DNA of 64,000 nucleotides from Patella vulgata (lineage: Eukaryota > Mollusca > Gastropoda > Patellidae). The position numbers and the translations under genes were made by a program. Below are positions 39,628 to 52,800 of the stretch, piece after piece (position 1 is the first letter of the stretch; every line of letters begins with the position of its first letter). The notes beneath the pieces were generated by a model. That model had not been told where the DNA came from. It did not search any database and was given only the letters and a program-made list of their open reading frames with translations. The stretch is taken from assembly GCF_932274485.2 (NCBI RefSeq), contig NC_065880.2:51818894-51882893 (forward strand), given 5' to 3'.

Positions 39628-41819
39628 TTTACTATAGACATTTATTTTTACTGCACATCTTCAAACACTATGTCACCCAACCTACTTATATCATGTTTAC
39701 AAGATATATTATGCATAAACTAAAGTTTCATTATTGGTATGTACAGTAAATGTACACTAAAAATTGTCAAATCTAGGTGACAAACACAAAGCTGGAAAGT
39801 TTAACTTTATTTTGACAATACAATCACATAATTGTTCGACATAAAAAAAGTTCATAATACAGTACATACTATCATGTATAATATAGAATATAAAATAGTC
39901 TGTCATAATAAAATTGATCTTTTACCCACAAATTATTTGGCACAAGGTTTTATTTAATATATATTATTAAAAGTGTTTGATAATACTGCAAATTCACTGA
40001 AAGATAAAAAATATTGTCTGTATGAAAATACTGAATTGTAATAAGATTAAAGTACATAGATTATTTTTGAAAAGCTTTGAAAAAATATAAAAATTGGACT
40101 GTATCTTTATTACTTAAACTGAAATTCAATTTGCCAATTGTCTGCACAGGAGTCTGGTAATATAATACTAATACTAAAGTCTCTGATAGAATATTCTTAA
40201 CTTTGTGAATCCTTTAAGTTTTGATAGACAAACATTTAAATCTTGTAAATTTTATTACTGGTAGCCCAAAGTAAATGTTTCTTAATCAAAGCAACATTCG
40301 GTAAATGTGGACATTTAAAACGACAAAGCCTTTGCTTTTTTATCATTTTGAATCTTTCTGGGACACAAATCCATCAAAATAGCCATGAAAAGGGTGCAAA
40401 GGACAGTCGGATATTTCAGACTAAGTCAAACATTCTCTTCTAGAGGGAATGCATGTTTTGTTGGTAGAGATTTTTTTCAAAAACATATTCTTATATTTTA
40501 TTTTATTTAACTCCATTTGCTAGATATCACATTATGTTTAACCACCTCCTCCCCTGTAATACAGATGCAGCTAATTACATTATCTACTCTACTTATTACA
40601 GTTCATAATAAGTCAAGTTACCAATATTTTGGTATACATTGTATAACATTACATAATGTGAAATATCAAGTAAATGTATTTCACGTTAATATGAAAGCAT
40701 ATGAATGGAATCATAAATATATACCAATTTCAGAATTTAATTTGATTTTGGTTTGGATCATTTATAAAACTGAGAGCTTTAGGGTCAGGTAGATAAGTTT
40801 GGGTCAATCAAGTTTATCCATCATAAAATGTCTATATGGTACATAGATTATTTCATATGGTTATTTTCAAGATGATGGAATTTATTTACTCGTATTTCAG
40901 ATAGACCTATTAAAAATGGCCAAATAGCATACAAAGCCAATTGTGGATAACATCTGGAAGGAATATTATAAAGTGAAATGAACTGTTACGTGGCAGCTGT
41001 CTTACAAGCCTAAACTATGATGTAATGTATGTATCATTTTACACTTCCAAATTGGCAAAAACTATGTCTACATTTCAACAAAATGTCTAGCTGTGATGAT
41101 AAAAACAGAAGGCTACTTCTTTATTCAAATACATATTTTATACTTCTCACAGTTATATATTAGTCTGTACATTAGAACATTTTAACCTTTTCACTACTTT
41201 GACAATCTATTCAAGCTCTATAACTACAAAAATGTATTTCTTGAACGAACTGGTTAGTTTTGAATACTAAATTATCATTAGTTTTTATTCATTTGAATCA
41301 AGTTGTATAATATAATGTTTGCAAGATAAAGTTTATAAGTTGAATGTCTGCCAGAAGGCATGAGATTTTTGTTGTATATTCATATCATACATGTGTAGGA
41401 ACGTGCAAACATATGGAGTTAATATCCAGAAGGAATTCAGTCTGAGAGTTTAACTCAAGGCCATCTAATCTATCTGACTGGTGCAATAACACTGCCAAAA
41501 TAAATACTACTTTATGCATCATTGACAATGGTATGGTAAAGATATGACTAGCCAGATAACTTATAATAATAACACTGACTGTCTTTATAGTATCATTTTG
41601 TGAAACTTAATACAGTTTCAGAGAAAATTTCATTCCAAATGCCTAGTCAAAATCACAATTTTTTGGATATTGTGCATGCTGTCAATCCTATACTATGACT
41701 AAATAATATCATAATATATTAAATTTGGTGTGATTTTTAATAATATTTTAAAATTTTTACTTGTTATATTTATATCCTTGTTTAATTAATATCTTTGCTG
41801 GGGGGAGGGGTATGGTAAA

Positions 41820-42530
41820 CGAATCATGGGACATATAAGTCACAGGACAAAATGTCACATTAAATAGGTGTAATGACCACAGACAGAATAGCACAGTAAT
41901 GTCACTGAACAAAATGTCACAATATTAAAAATGGACATAATGTAAGAATTATTTTTTAACCCCATTTTGCACTATACATTTGTTTTTCAGACAATATCAA
42001 ATCTTTCAAATTAATCATTTAACATTCAATTATGGAAATAAAATTGAAATGTCAATGGCAGATAATCTCCCAGCTTGGAATCAATCAGATTAAAAAAGAG
42101 GTCCATCAAAAGATTTTATCGAAGATTATAGGTGATGCTCGCTTGTTTTCACCATTTCACATTTACATCATCTGCAGAGGATGCAAACAAATATTTAATT
42201 CATCATATCTTTGTAAAACATATACTGAAAGAAACTGAATTATTTTTATATTCACCTCTTTATTTTTAGAGATACAACTTTCACAATATTGTAGTTTGCT
42301 TGGGATTCTAATTCCCTCAAATGATGATCAGTGACTTTATGTAATTCAATTATCATAAAGTTAGTGAGTAAAAAAAAGAAATAATTAAAGTGAAAAGCAA
42401 TTTAAAACTAATATTATTGCAAAATTATGTCTAGTATTTATATTGTGACATTTGTTCTGTGACAATTTATCCTGTGGGTATTATGTACTGACATTTTGCC
42501 CTGTCCATTATGCCTGGATATCCCATGGTA
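41820..42530. mobile_element. Possible TIR element with about 100-bp diverged inverted ends
   Basis: CATGGGACATATAAGTCACA and ACAAAATGTCACA near the left end are mirrored by TGTGACATTTGTTCTGTGAC, TGACATTTTGCCCTGTCC and GATATCCCATGG near the right. No ORF. The boundaries are approximate. Confidence 0.55.
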
Positions 42531-43247
42531 AACACCGTGTCTGAAGAAGCATTTTTATGAGAAAAATACTTGTTTTCATATAAAATTGAAACAGTAGAGT
42601 GACTGCCTTTTTGTCTATTATATATTTTCTAACATACAATTCAAATTTATTTTCAAGGTACTCTTGTTCAGGCTATTCTGAATTCTCTAGAACATGAATT
42701 CTTAATTTCATTGTATTAAAGAGTCACTTATTTATAAAATATTAAACAGGAATAAGTTTGACATTTATTTAAATAAGAACTAATAAAACATGCAGATAGT
42801 TTGTAGGTTTGTGTTGAGGCCTACTGACAACCAGACAAATCTCTTACACTGAAGACTACACAGCTATCAGGCAGTAACAAGAGAACTTGTTATCTACAGA
42901 ATGGTGATAATGAAGTATGACCCAGATGGAGCCAATCAGAGTTTAGGAAAATATGTTGGTAGATGAGTGTTGGTACCAAAGCAAGCCCACATTATCTGTT
43001 AAGTAATTGATGGTTTGTTCCATCATTATCTCCTGAACTCTGGAGGTCTTCACATGAGTAAATTCAAGATGAATGAAAAGAAGTGTAATGTGTGTAGAGT
43101 AAGAAATAAGATATCCATTGACCTAGGTTGTTATTAACTTCCTTGCTTCTGGTCTAAACTTGTTTATAGACTGTATGGAATTTCTTTGAATGATATTAAA
43201 CAGAACAGATAGACACTCAATGTAAATTTACTACTAGGACTAAATTA

Positions 43248-43540
43248 AAGAGAGAGAGAAATTAGGTTATGTCCACTTGTCACAAACTAGGTCATTTCAG
43301 GACTAACACATGGTTCAATTTTATTTCAATAATTTGCTTGCGCGTAGGGGTCTTTAGCAGTGGGAGGAAACCGGAGGACCGGAAGAAAACCCATGAGGTT
43401 GGACAGGCGACCCTCCTCCTTGTCACGTACAACCGGGAAATCGAAACCATGCCAGTTGACTCAATGACAGACTGTATGATACAGCGTGCACGTGCTAAAC
43501 ATTTGGCCATCCAATGCCCCCACCCCCTCCCCCGGACTAA
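43248..43540 (-). repeat. SINE-1 (tRNA-derived), near full length
   Basis: Reverse-strand copy starting with an (AG)n run, then CACAAACTAGGTCATTTC, TTTTATTTCAATAATTTGC, the GGAGGAAACCGGAGGACC body and the box B and box A heads, ending in an oligo-C run. It lies just past the MTTP stop, possibly within its 3' UTR. Confidence 0.9.
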
Positions 43541-43840
43541 ATTAAAAGAAATTCTTTCATAGCAAGTACCAGAGGAAGATTTGAATAACATATGTTTGTT
43601 TTATCTTATAACTTATAGTATCATGAGTTCATAAGTAATGCAATAAACAACTTGTAAATAAATTAATATTCATACCTAAACACATTTTACACACCGACAT
43701 GCTGCCTTCCCTATGCAATGAACTTCTAGCTTAGAGTCAAGTGCTTCAAGTAGATCGACCAACAAGAAACTGAACAGCACATGTCCTAATAGTCTTATAA
43801 TAATATCAGTAGAATGTATTTAATACTTACATTCCTTTGA

Positions 43841-46800
43841 TCATTCCTGATCCTGGAACATTTTAATACATTGGAGTGAATTGGCTTTATTTAAAAGGAA
43901 TGATTTTGATGGAATTGTAACATTTCGTTGATAGTTGACCATGTATTTATTGAGTCCCTTTAATTTTTCATATCTTTTTATTTTTTGCCTGAAAATAAAC
44001 ATATCTATTTGCGTTTCCCATGATATTTTATATTACATAGCCTGAGCAATGAGTTTCACTATCACTCTGATATACACTGCATTTTATGGTTTAACCCAAG
44101 TAATACATATATTGAAAATATTGTGCACATCTACTCCTCTGACATTTTATACAATGTTGTTTTGTATTCACCTATACACTCATATCCTGGTGAAATGCCA
44201 ATTTGTGGGTCATTTAAGTGTATCCATTTCTACAACTAAAGATGTAACTACTCTGGAATATTTAGTAACATGAATTCAATATATTCATGAGGGTAAAAAG
44301 TAAAAAATGCAAACTAAATCTATTTTTTCATACCTGAATATAAACTCTGGGCGTTCCATTTGAAGACAGAGCTTTAAAGGCATTTCATAAAAATCTGCAT
44401 CCGTGACAAAGTCTATTACTGATTCACCTTCACCTGTGAATGTTATACCTGCTTTTATGATAGATGAATCTAATTTCATTGTACCTTCTAGATATATACC
44501 ACCACTTTAAAAAAACAATAAAGATTATTCATATATAATACTGATAATTAAAAAGATCCAGTACTGACAAATTTTACCAATGAATTTCATTCTGTGCTGC
44601 ATAGACTCCGGTTACGCTCACATTGGGATTAGTCAACTTTGAAGAAAAATCGACTTCAGGTAAAAAGTAGGTTGCTGCTGAATGTTCATAAATGTTAAAG
44701 GGAACCCTACTTCTAATGAACCAATATTTGAACATCTTAATTAATCTTGTGAGATTAACTGACATTTTGTAGCACCACCAGACGGACTGACCCATTTCAT
44801 CAGCTTACATAAATTCCAATACCAACATTAATCCAAATCTATTTGGGTAATATACATGTAAATGCAATGTTAATGAAATTATTATTACATGAAGTATGAT
44901 GAACTGTTTCAAGTAATGAATATGTAATCCTCTGATTGAAAACCAATTAATCATTATGCTCCGACACTGGGATAATGAAGATGGCCATTTGACATACAGT
45001 GCGCTATAAGGGAAATCTTGCCCTGGCAGCAATAATATGGCCTACTATAACATCGATTCCAACTGCCAAGGATTCTTTCATGCACGTGCACAGGGCATTG
45101 TTTTTTTGTCCCATCCAAACGACTAGACATTGTCCCTTATCAGGCCCTCTGTCCTGCACTACTGGCAAGGGAGAACCACGTCGGAAAATCCTGATGAACT
45201 TTCTTGGCCAACACTGGGATCGAACATGGGACCTCCAGGTTAGAGAGCCAATGTCTTACTCACTGAGCCTGTGCGCTCCTTAATCATAATGTAAAATTCC
45301 TAAAGTACAACATTGGTATCATTAAAAACTAAAATCCCACCTATTTTTAATAACAGAATGTGAATTTCTGCTCCATAAACTTATGCTGACAAGTCCTGAT
45401 AGATCTAAGGAGGCCACACCTTGAACTTGTATATCCACTATCATACCATTTGATAAGTGAACTCTTTCTGAGTGATCTTGTAGTAATAAATTAACCTATA
45501 TTGAGAGAAAAAGATCATTTTTTCTAAAACAGTATGTATATGTAACAACTGATACTGTGATCATTTTGCTTAGACAGTGGTATTCCATCAATTGCTGAAA
45601 CTACTGAGACTTCAAGAGTCAAGCCATTTAACCATTTTGTACAAGAAACTTTTTTTTCTTTCAAATGTTACAGGGGAAGAATTGTATAAATGCTGAACTA
45701 TAATGGGAGTACCTGAAAAGCTGATGTTAGTTCTGATGGAGCATTCCATGCTGCAGACATTAGACCTGTTGTACCTCTGAAAAATTCTATCTGTTTTAAT
45801 AATACATCTAACAATGTTAATGACATTCCTGCTGTAGGTTCAATTACGTTTTCCTCAACAGACTCCTCTTCTATCTCCTCATCCACTGGCTCTTCTACTT
45901 CAGCTTCTGAACCTACCAGAGATTCCAAACCCTCAGCATATATATCAAACTAAATTATAAAAATAACAATTATCCAATAATACATTCTATATGCTGCATA
46001 TTCTTAGCATTATCAGAAGATTGAATCATTGCAGATCATTGAATCAAAAGAAGTCTTGCTATATACCAAACCAATTTAATTTTTAGTTATTCAGGACATT
46101 GATAAATAAATAGCCACTCCAATCTCGATGGACTACATTTAGTTTAAAATTTCAAAATTTAGAACTAAAAGCTTTTAAGAAGGGTAACATTTTGTTTTGT
46201 AATTTTCCCAAAGCAATAGGCAGTAAAATTTGTTCCCGAAGAACTAATATTCAAATTACTTCAACAGATTTGAATTATACAAAATGTTTGTATTATAAAT
46301 AAGGTCAAGCTGATAAATTATGATAATGGATTATAAGCAGAATATCTGACATATTATAATATGGGTTCTCAGGGCTCACACTGTCAGTCGCCAAAGTCGC
46401 AATTTGCGATAAAAATATGAAAGTGGCGATTAAAATTTGATTTTGGCGATAATTTTGGCGATAATGTTTGGCGGTACTGGCGATTCTTTTTGAGAATTGG
46501 CGGAAAAAAATCTTAAAATTCTAATCGTATTTATCCTGGATTAACCATTATTGAGTGTCAATCACATGGCGGGATACTATAAATTAATCAACTAGCTGAT
46601 AATCCGGATCGCGTCAATGAGTAATACTAATTGTTTGTCTTGGATTAATGGTTAGTTTATTGACAATTGCCAGTGATATCTATAAAGCCTATCTCAAGTC
46701 ATTATTTACACCTAATGATTAATCCAAGCGGTGACTATTTGATGTTTCGTTTCGTCTTTAAAAAATGGCAATACATTGTACAGGTAATCAAAATGGCTGA

Positions 46801-49800
46801 CAGTTTCTTTCGAAGAGAATGAAATATTTTGATAGTTGAATTCCGTTTACTGTGGCTTCATACGGCATGTAAAATATACAAGCATGTCTATCGGATATCA
46901 TTATTTCAAATTATATTATCGCCACTGGTCGAAAAAGTAAGAACGAGTTGAATAGTGACGATTCTTGAACGAGAAAACAGTTCGTCATTTGTAACATATT
47001 ACCTTCGCCAAAATGCTTTAAAAGTAAACGATGGGTATAATTGTAAGCATCTCTTAAAAATATAATTGACATTTATATCATTCTATCAGGGATTCAGATT
47101 CTAATACCTTTACGAAACCAAAAATAACAATAGGCCTATTGTAAACCAACACATAATTCTTTGGAAAATTGGCAATCCTTGGATGAGATTTGACCTGTAA
47201 ATACTGAAAATATATTGTGCAGTACGAATGTTCAAATAGACTAAAGTCACCAAAAATAAAATCTGATCTTAGTAAATCCAAACTTTGCTAACCTATTATG
47301 TAAAGACGGATTTTTAAAGTTGTTGTATATTGTATTGTATATATCGGTAATTGTTTTATAATCAACCTAGCTGAGGCATAAAATTGTTAGATGTTGTCTT
47401 TTTTATCACACATTTTGGGCAGATAAAATATTCCGGTTGGCGGAAAAAATGAACATTTTGTTTGTACAAAAATTATCACCCATTTTGGCGGAAAAAAATT
47501 GAAACCCAGCGTGAGCCCTGTGGGTTCTCCTCTATGAATCTGAAGTTATTTAATAAAAACTCTGGATAATCCTTCATTCAACACTAAATTTGTTAAATTT
47601 GTTATAAATTAAAATGTAGCCGACCTCAAGTTAATTACATGCATTTATCATAATGATTTAACATCAGTAGCCATAATGATAACTAGTGTGTATTGTGAGA
47701 ATAAGTATCATAATTGCTTACATGCATAAATGGTTGTTTCCAATTTTCACCCATCAAGTTTACAACCATGCCACTTCTTTTCATTATACCACCATTTGTT
47801 GTTTCAAATGACAATGTATATGTACCATTAGTTTCCTGAGTATCTAGAAACAAGAACATTGTTGTGCCAGGCAAAAAAAATACGACCACAAGCAGCTTTG
47901 TGAAATGGAGGCAGCAAGGACATGACAACAGGATGTTGATCAGTCAAAGAATCAATAATTCCAATCTCAAATTTGGACTGTGACAACAGCAATAAAATAA
48001 ATGGGCTTGATAGATGAGGCAGTTTTTTACCCAACAGTAGCTTGCTACAGTAGCTTGCCAATCAGGATTTGAATTACTTACAAACCCAATTCACTTTTAG
48101 GCCTACATGTAGCGTGTCATACATAGTGGATGTTGTTAGATAATCATCCATTATTACAATACATACTCAGTCGGATACCATACCAACAGATATTCTATAA
48201 GAAAAGAAAAACTTACTTGCTAAATAACTAGTCAAGGCACTAGATTTTCCATTTTGGCTTAAAATGTTGTAATTGTTCACATTAGCTTCTCGGAGCAGTA
48301 ATTCTAATGTTTTTCTGTAAAAATGAAAATATTGAGCAATGGGAATATAACACTAGCTAAACACAAACAATCACAGGACAACTCTATAGTTAAACAATAA
48401 ATAAAATTCAAGATATACATATTGTTCTTACTTGAGATTCATGTTCAATTCAGCTTCATCAAATATTCTCTTTAATATGTAAGTTGATATTTCAAATTCT
48501 TCTTGATTTTTGCAAGTTTGTAAAATTTCTTTTAGTTCTTCTAGTGAGATGCCAGCTCTTAAAAGAGCATTTAATGCTGCAACCCTTACACTGCTATCAT
48601 AGGCTTTTATATTCTGATAAAATATTCTTATCAGAGATCTTCGATGCTGAAAATAAATGTTTAAGAATTTATCCATTACAGAACATTATGGGTACTATAC
48701 GAAAAAATAAACTTGAGCAGAAAGTCAAAATTTATTTTCTGTATTTCTTATACTGTAGTAAGCGCAGTAAGTTATTGATATTCCTACTTGTCTTTATCAA
48801 CCTGTGAAGCTTGTAAAGTGCTCTGTGGTAGAGCTGGGTGATATTTCGGTTTTACGATATAAAACTGTCACAGAAAAAAAAAACGTAAAAAATACCATCT
48901 TCAGAAAAATATCAAAAAAAAACCCCCAAACATATCGCATTTTTTCTGGATGATATTTCACATAGCTATTGAAAAAAATGTTTACATCATGTGTCTTCTT
49001 GCTCACTTTTCCACCGTTAGAATTATCCCTGCTTATGTTCAATTTCTATGCATAGATTCTAAACGAATTGTTTATACCGATACTTGGATTTTCCAAATGA
49101 ATCATTGATTTTCTGATTGATATAAATTTAAATAGAGCAGAAATATAAATGATGCCAACTATATTGCAAGTTCTGGTAGACTGATTATCCTTCACAATTC
49201 AGTGTGGAACATGTCATGGAGGTCAGTGATCCGAAAAATTGCTATTTGACTAATTAAATGGACACTTTTTGACATAGTACTTAGGATTTAAAGTTTAATT
49301 TAGTATTCATGCCTTCTGAAAAATGAATTTTCAAGAAAGCATACGGTTGAATGAGAAAAGGCAGTTTGCAAGGGTAAATAAATAGCATCCAATCGTATCC
49401 ATAGCTATAAAAACATGCACGGCCGAAAGAACATATTGTTTTTTAATTTTTTTTTTTCGTTTTGGAGCCTCCTTTATATATATTATTAATTTAAATAAAA
49501 TTTCATAATTAATATACTCAGAATTAAAATTGTAATAAACAACAAGAACATAGACCAACATTTTTAGCAATGTTTGAATCAACTGATTAAATTTTGTTTA
49601 AAAAACAAAATTAAAAATGAATATTCCGGAGGTATTTCCAACTTTTTATGCTTGTTTATTTACATTTAAAAGGTGATAAATTGAAATCATTGACATTTTA
49701 TAAAATATTGCCACATAGTGATTTTATCGCAATATTTTCTGAAAATATCGCAATATTTTCTGAAAATATCGCAATATTTTCTGAAAATATCACAATATCT

Positions 49801-52800
49801 GCTTCCAGGGATATCACCCAGCTCTATTCTGTGGTAGGAATACCGACAGATGGAAAGGATCAATTCAATTTATTGCTAAACTAAAATAAGACATGATTCC
49901 ATTAAATGAATACTTGACTATGTACCAATATTAATGAATCACTGGGACCTTGTTATAATGCATATATACACGGTTACCTGATAATTGTTGTCTAACACCT
50001 GTAAGTAATAACTACAATTCATACCTCAGCTGTATAATATGATTGTGATATTCTCCTTAATGAATTAATAGCAGTAAATGACATCATAGTAGTTTTAGAT
50101 TCTTCTGCATATTTCAACAACAGCACCATAGATTCTGGTAATGCAGCATTTCCTAGAGCTCTTAGAAACATCAGTTCACAAACTTCATCTTTACAGTTTG
50201 TTATATTATTCAATAACATGGATTTTATATCTTTAACAACCTGTAATTATAAGACAAACTTTTGTTTATTCAGACAGCATAGTAAAAACATAAGTAAAAT
50301 TCACCCAAAACAATGACTAAAAAAGTTCCAGAGATCAAGAATGACATGAATAATTATAAGGTTACTCTTCGGTTTCCTGCTATGTCTCAATGTTAAAACA
50401 TGGTAAGGTATTGGTGTCCCGGCAATATAAATTTCAATAGGTTGTTCTTTATAGCAAACTGCACAATCAAAGCTAATTTCATTTAAAGAAAATCCTCTGA
50501 CCTGTACACAGTGTGCACAATAAATTGTGTAAAATTGAAAGCTAAACATATACCTGATGCTCTCTTTGTTGAGGTATTTGACAGTATGTATATAAAACAG
50601 CACTCATTGACAATAATAATGGTTCTTTGATAGGAGAGTCTATCGGTATCTGAGTGGATATTTTCTATGCAAAAAAGAATAAAAATATTTAGACAGTACA
50701 AACTACAAAATTAACATCACTCAAGGTTAAAGCATTATGCCAAAAATCACAATCTCATGAGAAAAACAGTTGCTTGCTCATCATCTCACTCCAGATATCA
50801 AACATACCAGTGAAGACCATGCTAATTTTTCTAGTGTCAATTATTTTTATAAATCACAAACCATTAAAAAGGATATATCTAAACTGATGTATAACTGTCA
50901 GATAAAAATCTCATTAATTATCAAGTAACCTTGATCAGTAAAGTTTGTGGTATAAATAATATTAGAAAATTTACCAGCATATCTTTCAGTATAAAATCAT
51001 CAGGATGAGTAACATAAGCAACAGCTAGAAAATATCGTTCCACATAAGCTAAACCAGAATCATCATCAAAGTTTAATAGTTCCATCAAAGCTTGATGTGC
51101 TGGACCTGTTTGCGTAGCTGCTGCTATATCTATTAGCTGAGGTCTAGAAATAAGAATAGTTCAGGTTTAAGGTAATCATAACTGAATAGGTCACACTTAT
51201 TTTTTTATAAACAATACTTTTATTCAGGTCACACAGATTGTCTATTACTGATTAGTATTCAATGTAATTTAATAACAATTATGACTTACATAATATAATA
51301 ACTCTCAGGGCTTGAAAAAACCTCAGCAATTGTATTTTTCCCACTGTTTCTAAAACTTTTAACCATTTTTAAAAATGCTTTAGCTGAAGAAAGACTGGCA
51401 ATTTTATCATTTACTAAATCATCTTTTAAAGAAACAGCTAACGATGTAGCCTGAAAAATAAAAAATTTATTATTTAAATCATTGACAAATAAGTAATGTT
51501 AGCGATCAAAATTATTTTCCATCTGTGATTCCTACTGTGATGACCATATTCTTCTATATGCCCCACAATCAGCAAATGATCGACAGCTCCTCTGTCGATC
51601 ATCAGCTGATAAAGAGTCAAACAGCAGCAGAAGATCGACTACATCTAGGGCAAAAAACAAAGCACTGAATCAAGAATTTTCTTATACCGTTACATTTAAA
51701 TTACATCTGATTGGATGATAATTATAATTTTTAGTGGAAGAACGGATGATTTTCTGTTGGTGATTAGTGGATGAATCATTAATATAATGTGGTTACACTG
51801 TAGATGCAATATAGTCTGGCTTTGCATTGATATTGGCAGACCCTGAAACCCACATGCACACTAGAAAATAAAATTTTAAATGTTCTTACCGGTTGACATT
51901 TAGGACCACACTGCCAGATCTCTGATCCACTTGGTAACAATGACAAAATAAGACTTTTCCCAATTTCTGCAAATTAATAAGGAATATATTATTAATATCA
52001 TTTTTTTTTCATTTTGTCAGTGAAAATGCATCCTTTTTTTCAAAAGATAGGTTGCCAGACAATGAAACATTCATTTATTTGTAATGGGAGTCTAAACTTA
52101 TCAAGAGTAACAACTCCTTAAGTAATTTTATCAGTAATATACAAATCAATTGAAAAATAAGTTTAGTCACTTTAAAATTGATCAAGAGCAATTTCTCTGA
52201 TAGTAATCCTAGGATTCATCATAAAGTCTGTATATATAAATTTAAGGGAAATTGAAAAATAGCTTCATCACTTTGAGCATCCACAAATATTTTTAAAGTG
52301 ATCAAGGGAACAACTCTAAAAGTAATTATTGAAAGAACAACTACAAAAAATTCCATGGCAATCCGATGAAAATTTGGCCTCTTGAAGATACACAAGATTT
52401 TTCAAAGTGATCAAGGGTTGTACCCTGGTAGAAATTATCAGAAATTGTTGAAAATCAATAGCATAAATTGTGTATAAATTATAAATCTAAAGAAGAAAAT
52501 GTAAAAAAAAGAAAAAGATAACAGATAAACTATATGATGTTCTTAGCATTGTGGACCATGTGCATCGTACAAATATAGTCACACCAATCAAATATAAATA
52601 TGACCTAGTATATCATTAAACACAGCCACTTACCTTTTTCTGCTACACCAACAGCTTCTTGTATGGAATTAGCTTTGATGATATTGGATGTAGAAGAACT
52701 GTTTTTTAATGTAAAAATCTGACTGAAATAGCAAATTTATATATTTTATACATGGTAGGTATTATTAGGCAGAAGGGTCTCTGTCAATTCTATTCCTATT

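Larger units (their letters stand above)
39628..43840. other. Between ZCCHC24 and MTTP stop; possible MTTP 3' UTR
   Basis: No gene is recognised. The DNA is AT-rich and mostly free of the window's repeat families, apart from an inverted-repeat element at about 41820-42530 and SINE-1 at 43248. A reverse-strand AATAAA at about 39805 might end an extended MTTP transcript; this is speculative. Confidence 0.35.

Noticed and set aside
44285-44333. Read-through of MTTP exon 17 to a stop at 44285 as the protein end
   Set aside because: A good donor (CAG/GTATGA) precedes it and a downstream exon at 43841-43988 supplies the RYEKL-containing C-terminus expected of MTTP, in frame.
44574-44795. Protein-like reverse-strand stretch (IYEHSAATYFLPEVDF...) between MTTP exons 16 and 17
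   Set aside because: Exon 16 (phase 2) joins exon 17 directly in frame and the join leaves no gap against human MTTP. The stretch has no place in the protein; it may be chance or an old transposon piece.
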